Assembly (NCBI GenBank): GCA_021787255.1
Contig: JAJYMD010000478.1
Location: 1 to 5,105 of the forward strand
Reading direction: 5' to 3'
Length of the DNA: 5,105 nt
Source of the DNA: Actinomycetes bacterium
Lineage (GTDB): Bacteria; Actinomycetota; Acidimicrobiia; Acidimicrobiales; RAAP-2
Positions 1 to 4,431 of this stretch are shown in pieces (position 1 is the first letter of the stretch; each line of letters starts with the position of its first letter). Both the position numbers and the translations under genes were made by a program. The notes below the pieces were generated by a model. It did no database searches. It had not been told where the DNA came from and saw only the letters and a program-made list of their open reading frames with translations.

Positions 1-55
1 GCTCGGGGCATACCTCGAACGGGGTCTGCTCGTCGTCTACCCGATCGACGAATGA
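1..55 (+). CDS. 3' end of an upstream gene, possibly NfeD-like (partial)
   Basis: Reading from base 2 gives 17 codons ending in a TGA at 53-55. The peptide LGAYLERGLLVVYPIDE is hydrophobic and protein-like; the other two + frames give arginine/serine-rich sequence typical of shadow frames. The alternating pattern ending in LLVVYP resembles the last beta strand of the OB-fold domain that closes NfeD proteins. NfeD genes are well known as immediate partners of SPFH/stomatin-like genes such as the one that follows, and the two products act together in membrane microdomains. The identity therefore rests mainly on context plus a short strand-like tail. The stop codon lies inside the first unit of the 11-bp repeat array. 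That a gene ends here is fairly likely; that it is NfeD is only a guess. Confidence 0.4.
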   Translation, partial: LGAYLERGLLVVYPIDE

Positions 56-101
56 ACGACGAATGAACAACGAATGAACAACGAATGAACAACGAATGAA
101 C
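47..101. repeat. Five tandem 11-bp direct repeats, PHO-box-like
   Basis: Five head-to-tail 11-bp units start at 47, 58, 69, 80 and 91. The first two read GACGAATGAAC and the last three AACGAATGAAC, differing only in the first base. The array is clearly more AT-rich than its surroundings. Every unit carries a TGA, and because 11 is not a multiple of 3 the stops fall in all three + frames. On the minus strand the unit is GTTCATTCGTT or GTTCATTCGTC. This fits 9 of 11 positions of the Streptomyces PhoP direct-repeat unit as I recall it, G(G/T)TCAYYYR(G/C)G, which also has 11-bp spacing. The array may be an operator for a PhoP/OmpR-type regulator or simply a slippage-derived minisatellite. The repeat itself is certain; its function is inference. 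Confidence 0.9.
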
Positions 102-160
102 GCAGCCGAGGCACCCTTCCCGCGAGGTGCGCCGGCCGAGACCAGAGCGCGGAGACAAGT

Positions 161-167
161 GAGGTGA
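161..167 (+). promoter_or_regulatory. Shine-Dalgarno site of the SPFH gene
   Basis: GAGGTGA matches the extended anti-Shine-Dalgarno complement (GGAGGTGA) and lies 5 nt before the ATG at 173. It decides the start: the alternative GTG at 164 lies inside this site and would have to rely on the weaker GGAG at 151-154. Confidence 0.7.
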
Positions 168-172
168 GTCCG

Positions 173-1189
173 ATGCTCGCAGATGTGGGCCTCGTCGTCG
201 GAGTGGTGCTCGGGGCTGTCGTGGCAGCGGGGGTGCTCGCGCTGGTCGCCTGGGGGACCTTGCAGATCGTCCAGCAGGGGAGCGTCGGCGTGGTGAAGCG
301 GTTCGGTGAATTCCGTGACATCCGTCAGCCCGGGCTCCATCTGCTGGTGCCCTTCGTCGACCGCATGGTCAAGGTGGACATGCGCGAGTTCCCCATGACC
401 GGTGACCAGCAGTCGGTGATCACGAAGGACAACGTCGCGTTGCGCGTGAGCGCCACCATCTTCTGCCAGGTGATCGACGTGAAGGCGTCGCTCTTCGAGA
501 TCGCCGACTACCAGCTCGCGGTGGACCAGCTGTCGCGCACGGCGCTGCGTGCGGTGTTCGGGGAGCTCACCCTCGACCAGTCGCTCTCAGAGCGCGACAC
601 CATCAACACGCGCATGCAGGACCACATGGCCGATGCGGCGATGAAGTGGGGCGTCCGCCTGAACCGGATCGAGATCCTCGACATCACCCCCCCGCAGAAC
701 GTCCTCCAGGCGATGTCCGAGCAGAAGGAGGCCGAGCAGCACAAGCGCGCCGCGATCTTGAAGTCCGAGGGCGAGCAGCAGGCGGCGATCAACTCCGCGG
801 GAGGCCAGCGCCAGGCGGTCATCTTGGAGGCCGAGGGCGCGAAGCAGGCGGCGATCCTCGCCGCGGAAGCGCAGATGCGCGTGCTCGAGCTGCAGGCAGA
901 GGGCGAGAAGAAGGCGCTCACCCTGCGGGGTCAGGGCCAGGCGGCTGCGCTCGGGGCCATCGACGAGGTCGCCATCAACCCGAACACGCTCGCGGTCATG
1001 CAGCTCAGGGCGTTGCAGGACGTCGCCTCGGCGCCCAACACGAAGGTCGTCGTCCCCTACGAGGCCGCTGGGCTCGTGGGCGGCGCGCAGGTGCTCGTCG
1101 ACGCGCTGAGGTCCGGGGCCAACGAGGACGGCGCGAAGGCCGCGCAGACGAACGGCGCGTGGCCCAAGGGCGGCGCGGCGCCGGCCTGA
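173..1189 (+). CDS. SPFH/band 7 (stomatin/paraslipin-like) membrane protein
   Basis: This is a 338-residue membrane-anchored scaffold protein of the stomatin/prohibitin/flotillin/HflK-C superfamily. Such proteins oligomerise at the membrane and organise proteases, transporters or lipid domains. Residues 4-28 form one hydrophobic helix without a cleavable signal, so it is probably an anchor. The SPFH domain follows, from about residue 32 (QQGSVGVVKRFGEF) to about 180, including PGLHLLVPFVDRMVKVDMRE and the ITPPQNV motif typical of stomatins. Residues 185-257 are an Ala/Glu/Gln-rich coiled coil that includes six consecutive 11-residue repeats (192-257). The tail has the usual NPNTLAVMQLRALQDVA segment and ends with a disordered Gly/Ala-rich stretch. 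Length is normal for the family. ATG 173 is chosen because of GAGGTGA 5 nt upstream; a GTG at 164 would add three residues. The gene is probably cotranscribed with the gene ending at 55. Family assignment is confident; the physiological partner is unknown. Confidence 0.93.
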   Translation: MLADVGLVVGVVLGAVVAAGVLALVAWGTLQIVQQGSVGVVKRFGEFRDIRQPGLHLLVPFVDRMVKVDMREFPMTGDQQSVITKDNVALRVSATIFCQVIDVKASLFEIADYQLAVDQLSRTALRAVFGELTLDQSLSERDTINTRMQDHMADAAMKWGVRLNRIEILDITPPQNVLQAMSEQKEAEQHKRAAILKSEGEQQAAINSAGGQRQAVILEAEGAKQAAILAAEAQMRVLELQAEGEKKALTLRGQGQAAALGAIDEVAINPNTLAVMQLRALQDVASAPNTKVVVPYEAAGLVGGAQVLVDALRSGANEDGAKAAQTNGAWPKGGAAPA

Positions 1190-1190
1190 C

Positions 1191-1206
1191 ACGCCGAGCT
1201 CGGCGT
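1191..1206. terminator. Perfect 16-bp palindrome after the SPFH stop
   Basis: ACGCCGAGCTCGGCGT is perfectly self-complementary and begins 1 nt after the TGA at 1187-1189. As RNA it can form a 6-bp GC-rich stem with an AGCU loop. There is no T-run after it, so it would be a U-less terminator or 3' stabiliser of the kind proposed in actinobacteria, or alternatively a dyad operator. The palindrome is seen directly; the terminator role is inferred from its position. Confidence 0.4.
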
Positions 1207-1303
1207 CCACCGGATCCGGCACGCCCACCGGCCCGCTCCCCACCGAGGGGCGCGGGGCGCCCGTTCCGCTCACGCCCAGGTCCTGGGGCGACCGTTCCGT
1301 CGC
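1207..1303. other. Intergenic region upstream of comM
   Basis: This stretch carries several small dyads: CCGGATCCGG at 1210-1219, and a hairpin at 1273-1290 with arms CGCCCAG and CTGGGGCG (one bulged G) around a GTC loop. CCGTTCCG is repeated at 1261-1268 and 1292-1299, flanking that hairpin. The hairpin ends 13 nt before the comM start codon, where a ribosome-binding site would be expected, and no good Shine-Dalgarno sequence is visible. I could not identify convincing -35/-10 boxes. GC-rich DNA makes short dyads common, so any regulatory role is speculative. Confidence 0.3.
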
Positions 1304-2920
1304 GTGACTGCGGCGGTGCACTCGGCCACGCTGACCGGGACGACCGGTCGGCCGGTGGTCGTCGAGGTGCACGACTCGGAGGGCTTGCCCGGCTTCACGA
1401 TCGTCGGGCTCCCCGACACCGCAGTGCGCGAGTCGCGCGACCGCGTACGAGCCGCGCTCTTGTCGAGCGCGTTCTCCTGGCCGCAGCGGCGAGTCACGGT
1501 GAACCTCGCGCCGACCGCCGTCCGGAAGGCCGGCGCGGGCCTGGACCTGCCGATCGCGCTGGGCGTGCTGGTCGCCCTCGGCGACCTGCCGGCGGCGGCG
1601 CTCGAGGGGATCGCGTTCGTGGGAGAGCTGGGGCTCGACGGGTCGCTCCGACACGTGCCGGGGACGATCGCGCTCGCCGAGGCGGTCCGTCCAGCGCGGC
1701 TCGTCGTGCCCCAATGCGACCTCGCGGAAGCGTCCGCCGTCCGTCCCGGCCGGACCTTCGGGGTGCCGACCCTCCACGCGCTCGTGGAGATCCTCCGCGG
1801 GTCGTCTGCGTGGCCGCGTGCACCTCGGGAGTGCCGAGCGCCGGGCACGACCCGCGCGCCGCACGTGCGGGGTCACCTCGTCGCCGACGTACCCGCACCG
1901 GAGGCGTTCGTGGACGCCCAGGCCGAAGCGTGGCTCGCGCGAGCGGTCGAGCGCTACGGGGACCTCGCGGACGTGAAGGGCCAACGTGTCGGCCGCCGCG
2001 CCGTCGAGGTCGCCGCCGCCGGCGGCCACCACCTTCTCCTCGTCGGGCCACCGGGGTCGGGGAAGACGATGCTCGCCCGCCGGCTCGTCGGGCTGCTGCC
2101 CCCGCTCTCGCGTCCCCAGGCGCTCGAGGTCACGAGGGTCCATTCGGCGGCAGGGCTTCCTGCGCCCGACACCGGGATCGTCTGGGACCCGCCGTTCCGC
2201 TCACCGCACCACGGCGCTTCTGCGGTCTCGCTCATCGGCGGCGGCACCGCGGCGATGCGTCCCGGAGAGATCAGCTTGGCGACCCAAGGGGTCCTGTTCT
2301 TGGACGAGATGGGGGAATTCCCCGTGGCGGTGCTCGACGCGCTGCGCCAGCCGCTCGAAGAAGGCGTGGTCCACGTGAGCCGCGCCAAGGCCAGCGCGGA
2401 CTTCCCGGCTCGCTTCCTCCTCGTGGGCGCGATGAACCCCTGCCCGTGCGGCGAGGGCGGTGTCCCGGGGTCGTGCCGTTGCTCGCCGTCGGCGCGTGCC
2501 CGCTATGTCCGCCGGCTCTCCGGACCGCTCCTCGACCGCTTCGACCTCGTCGTGCCGTTGCGGCGCACCGCCCCAGACGAGCTGCTCTCTGGTGTTCCCG
2601 GAGAGCCGACGTGCTCGGTCGCCGCAAGGGTCGTCCGGGCGCGGGCGATCGCAGGAGCGCGGGGCGTCCGCTGCAACTCGGAGCTGCGCGCGTCGTCGCT
2701 GCCGTCGGTCGCGGCGCTCTCGCCACGCGCAACGGCGCTCCTCGAGCGGTCCGTGCGCGCGGGGCGGCTGAGCGGGCGGGGCGTCGATCGCGTGCGGCGC
2801 GTGGCACGCACGATCGCGGACCTCGCGGGCGCAGACGGAGACGGTGCCGTGCAGGAGGAGCACGTCGCGGAGGCGCTCGCGCTGCGCGCGGGCCGCGAAG
2901 TCCTGGACGTGGCCGGGTGA
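1304..2920 (+). CDS. comM: ComM/YifB AAA+ ATPase (Mg-chelatase-like)
   Basis: This 538-residue protein belongs to the ComM/YifB family. ComM of naturally competent bacteria is a hexameric helicase that drives branch migration when incoming single-stranded DNA recombines with the chromosome; the gene is also widespread in bacteria not known to be competent. Residues 5-165 are the ChlI-type N-terminal domain, with GLPGFTIVGLPDTAVRESRDRVRAA (27-51, given here in pieces: GLPGFTIVGLPDTA then VRESRDRVRAA) and the NLAP and DLPIALG motifs. An Arg/Pro-rich linker spans about 167-197. The AAA+ core has Walker A GPPGSGKT (248-255, Lys254), Walker B LFLDE (331-335), sensor-1 region MNPCPCG (377-383) and SGPLLDRFD (406-414). 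The C-terminal Mg_chelatase_C domain has SGRGVDRVRRVARTIADL (490-507). Four cysteines (380, 382, 391, 393) suggest a metal knuckle. It is slightly longer than the roughly 506-residue E. coli YifB. The GTG start lacks a clear Shine-Dalgarno; a GTG at 1316 is an alternative. Confidence 0.95.
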   Translation: MTAAVHSATLTGTTGRPVVVEVHDSEGLPGFTIVGLPDTAVRESRDRVRAALLSSAFSWPQRRVTVNLAPTAVRKAGAGLDLPIALGVLVALGDLPAAALEGIAFVGELGLDGSLRHVPGTIALAEAVRPARLVVPQCDLAEASAVRPGRTFGVPTLHALVEILRGSSAWPRAPRECRAPGTTRAPHVRGHLVADVPAPEAFVDAQAEAWLARAVERYGDLADVKGQRVGRRAVEVAAAGGHHLLLVGPPGSGKTMLARRLVGLLPPLSRPQALEVTRVHSAAGLPAPDTGIVWDPPFRSPHHGASAVSLIGGGTAAMRPGEISLATQGVLFLDEMGEFPVAVLDALRQPLEEGVVHVSRAKASADFPARFLLVGAMNPCPCGEGGVPGSCRCSPSARARYVRRLSGPLLDRFDLVVPLRRTAPDELLSGVPGEPTCSVAARVVRARAIAGARGVRCNSELRASSLPSVAALSPRATALLERSVRAGRLSGRGVDRVRRVARTIADLAGADGDGAVQEEHVAEALALRAGREVLDVAG

Positions 2921-2923
2921 TCC

Positions 2924-2939
2924 GAGCCTTCGGGCGCTC
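2924..2939. terminator. UUCG hairpin between convergent comM and amidase genes
   Basis: The two convergent stop codons are separated by only 17 bp. Across this gap the + strand can fold as GAGCC-TTCG-GGC(gc)TC: three GC pairs (2926-2928 with 2933-2935) closed on the especially stable C(UUCG)G tetraloop, then two more pairs after a 2-nt bulge. No T-run follows. It could help end comM transcripts or protect their 3' end; on the minus strand the loop is CGAA and the hairpin would be less stable. The stem is short, so this is a modest candidate. Confidence 0.35.
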
Positions 2940-4374
2940 AGGTGCCTGTCTCGGCGAGCGCGAGCGGGGGCTCGCGGTCGGCCCACGGCGCCGCCGCTTC
3001 GAGCTGTGCGGCGAGCCGGAGCAGCGCAGCTTCGCCCCAGGGTGCGCCCACCAGCTGCACGCCGACGGGAAGTCCGCTCGGCGCCTGCGAGAGGGGCAGG
3101 CTGACCGCCGGCTGGCCGGTCACGTTGCTGGCGACGGTGAAGGCGACCATGACGAAGGCGGCGAGCGGGGGCGTTCCGGGCTCGGCGTGCGCCTCTGCGA
3201 GCACCTCTCCTGCAAGGGGGGGCTCGACGGGGATCGTCGGCGTCACGAGCACATCGAAGTCGCGTCCCCAGCGCTCGACGACGGGGGGCGTCGCGCGCCG
3301 TAGCGCCTGCAGCGAGCTCACGAGGGCGAGCGCGTCCACGCCTCTCCCTGCGGCGCGCCACGCTTTGCTCTGGGGCTCGACCCGGTCCCAATCGACGCCC
3401 TCGAACGCGCCGTACGAGGAGCTCACGACGTCGAGGAACGGACCCATCGCGCTCGTGTCCAGCACGTCGTGGTCGAGCACGTCGACGTGGTGGCCGAGCT
3501 CCTCGAGCAAGCGCCCTGCGTCCTCGACCCCGGCCCGGCAGGAAGCCTCCACCTCGACTCCGAGCGCGCTCGTGGTGAGGAGCGCGACCCTGAGGGGCCC
3601 GGGGTCGGCGCCGACCTCTGTGGCGAACGGACGCTCGGGCGCCGGTGCCTGCTCCCATGCGAGCAGGTTTGGCCGACTGAGGCAATCCAGGACTGCGGCG
3701 GCGTCGGCGACGGTCCGGCATAGCGCCCCTTCGACCGACATCCCGAGCCATCCCGGGACCGTGCTCGGGACGCGCCAGCGGCTCGGTTTGAGCCCCACGA
3801 GCCCGCAGCACGACGCAGGGATGCGGATGGAGCCGGCACCGTCGTTGCCGTGGGCGACCGGCACCATCCCCGAGGCGACTGCGGCTGCCGAGCCACCGCT
3901 CGATCCTCCAGGGCTGCGCGCGACGTCCCACGGGTTGCGCGTGATGCCGTACCGGCTGTTCTCGGTGACCGGCAACGACCCGAACTCGGGCGTGTTGGAC
4001 CTACCGCACAGCACGAACCCCCCACGGCGCATGGCGGCGACCACGAGCTCGTCGTGCTCGGAGACGCACCCCGAGGCACCCGCAGAGCCGAAGGTGGCCG
4101 GCTGGCCGCGGGCCTTGGTGAGGTCCTTGACGAGCGTGGGCACGCCCGCGAACGGGCCGGCGTCCTCGCCGTCGGCGATCCGCTTTCGGAGCGCCTCGGC
4201 TTCGGCGCGCGAGGCGGCGTCGTCGCGCCACACGACGGCGTTCAGCGCCGGGTTCAAGCGCTCGATCCGCTCGAGCGCCCCCTCGAGGGCTTCGAGCGGG
4301 CTCAGCTCGCCCGAGCGGATCTTCGCCGCCAGGTCGAGCGCGCTCGTGAAGGGATCGAAGCGAGGGGCGATCAC
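2938..4374 (-). CDS. Amidase-signature hydrolase, NylA-like
   Basis: This 478-residue protein belongs to the amidase signature (AS) family, which hydrolyses C-N amide bonds through a Ser-cisSer-Lys triad. The triad is intact: Lys83 in LVKDL, cis-Ser158 in SPGGSSGGSAAAVA, and nucleophile Ser182 in HGNDGAGSIRIPAS. The HGND-AGSIRIPAS version of the nucleophile motif and the C-terminal run AFTVASNVTGQPAVSLPLS (411-429), followed by GLPVGVQLVG and an AAPWADREPP-like end, resemble the 6-aminohexanoate cyclic-dimer hydrolase (NylA) branch more than GatA. No signal peptide or membrane segment is visible, so it is probably cytoplasmic. The length is normal for NylA-type enzymes. The GTG at 4374-4372 is the first in-frame start after a TAG (4386-4384); the ribosome site is weak. 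No gatC or gatB lies nearby. The substrate cannot be told from the sequence; most such proteins have unknown physiological amides. It lies opposite to comM and dprA and separates them. Confidence 0.93.
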   Translation of the reverse strand: MIAPRFDPFTSALDLAAKIRSGELSPLEALEGALERIERLNPALNAVVWRDDAASRAEAEALRKRIADGEDAGPFAGVPTLVKDLTKARGQPATFGSAGASGCVSEHDELVVAAMRRGGFVLCGRSNTPEFGSLPVTENSRYGITRNPWDVARSPGGSSGGSAAAVASGMVPVAHGNDGAGSIRIPASCCGLVGLKPSRWRVPSTVPGWLGMSVEGALCRTVADAAAVLDCLSRPNLLAWEQAPAPERPFATEVGADPGPLRVALLTTSALGVEVEASCRAGVEDAGRLLEELGHHVDVLDHDVLDTSAMGPFLDVVSSSYGAFEGVDWDRVEPQSKAWRAAGRGVDALALVSSLQALRRATPPVVERWGRDFDVLVTPTIPVEPPLAGEVLAEAHAEPGTPPLAAFVMVAFTVASNVTGQPAVSLPLSQAPSGLPVGVQLVGAPWGEAALLRLAAQLEAAAPWADREPPLALAETGT

Positions 4375-4431
4375 GCACCATGCCTAGCACTCGGGCGCGT
4401 GAGCAAGGAGCGATGAGACAGTTCCGAGCCG
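4375..4431. promoter_or_regulatory. Divergent promoter region of amidase and dprA
   Basis: Both flanking genes start outward from these 57 bp, so promoters for both must lie here or extend into the coding ends. For the amidase, minus-strand TAGGCA sits 6 nt before the GTG, which is the geometry of a leaderless actinobacterial promoter, although the last base of the -10 box (T in TANNNT) is A. For dprA, AAGGAG at 4405-4410 looks like a Shine-Dalgarno but is 21 nt from ATG 4432, too far to serve it. No convincing -35/-10 pair is visible on the + strand. Confidence 0.35.

Noticed and set aside
47..101. CRISPR-like repeat
   Set aside because: The units are 11 bp and directly abutting with no spacers, so it is a tandem repeat, not a CRISPR array.
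111..130. GCACC...GGTGC inverted repeat upstream of the SPFH gene
   Set aside because: Only five base pairs around a 10-nt loop; too weak to call in GC-rich DNA.
587..2143. Long minus-strand open frame (518 codons) opposite the SPFH gene and comM
   Set aside because: It is Arg-rich, lacks motifs, and lies opposite two confidently identified genes.
1304..2920. Magnesium chelatase subunit ChlI/BchI
   Set aside because: The N-terminal ChlI-type domain with GLPGFTIVGLPDTA and the Mg_chelatase_C end mark the ComM/YifB family, and no tetrapyrrole genes are nearby.
646..3303. An 885-codon + strand open frame crossing the SPFH, comM and amidase genes
   Set aside because: The product is almost entirely Arg/Gly/Ala/Pro and crosses gene boundaries and the convergent junction, so it is a composition artefact.
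2201..3931. Long minus-strand open frame (576 codons) spanning the amidase and the end of comM
   Set aside because: It is a shifted frame of the amidase plus antisense of comM, with an Arg-rich product and no domain.
2938..4374. GatA (Glu-tRNA amidotransferase subunit A)
   Set aside because: No gatC or gatB is adjacent, and the HGNDGAGSIRIPAS motif and C-terminal half fit NylA-like amidases better than GatA.
2942..4387. A 481-codon open frame on the + strand covering almost exactly the amidase gene
   Set aside because: It is antisense to a clear enzyme with an intact catalytic triad. Its product is a Ser/Ala/Arg-rich low-complexity sequence with no motif, as expected from GC-biased third positions on the other strand.
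4399..4416. Tiny ORF GTG...TGA (MSKER) upstream of dprA, and an ATG at 4413 preceded by AAGGAG
   Set aside because: The first has only five codons. The second has its Shine-Dalgarno just 2 nt from the ATG and opens an Arg-rich shadow frame; neither is convincing beyond chance.
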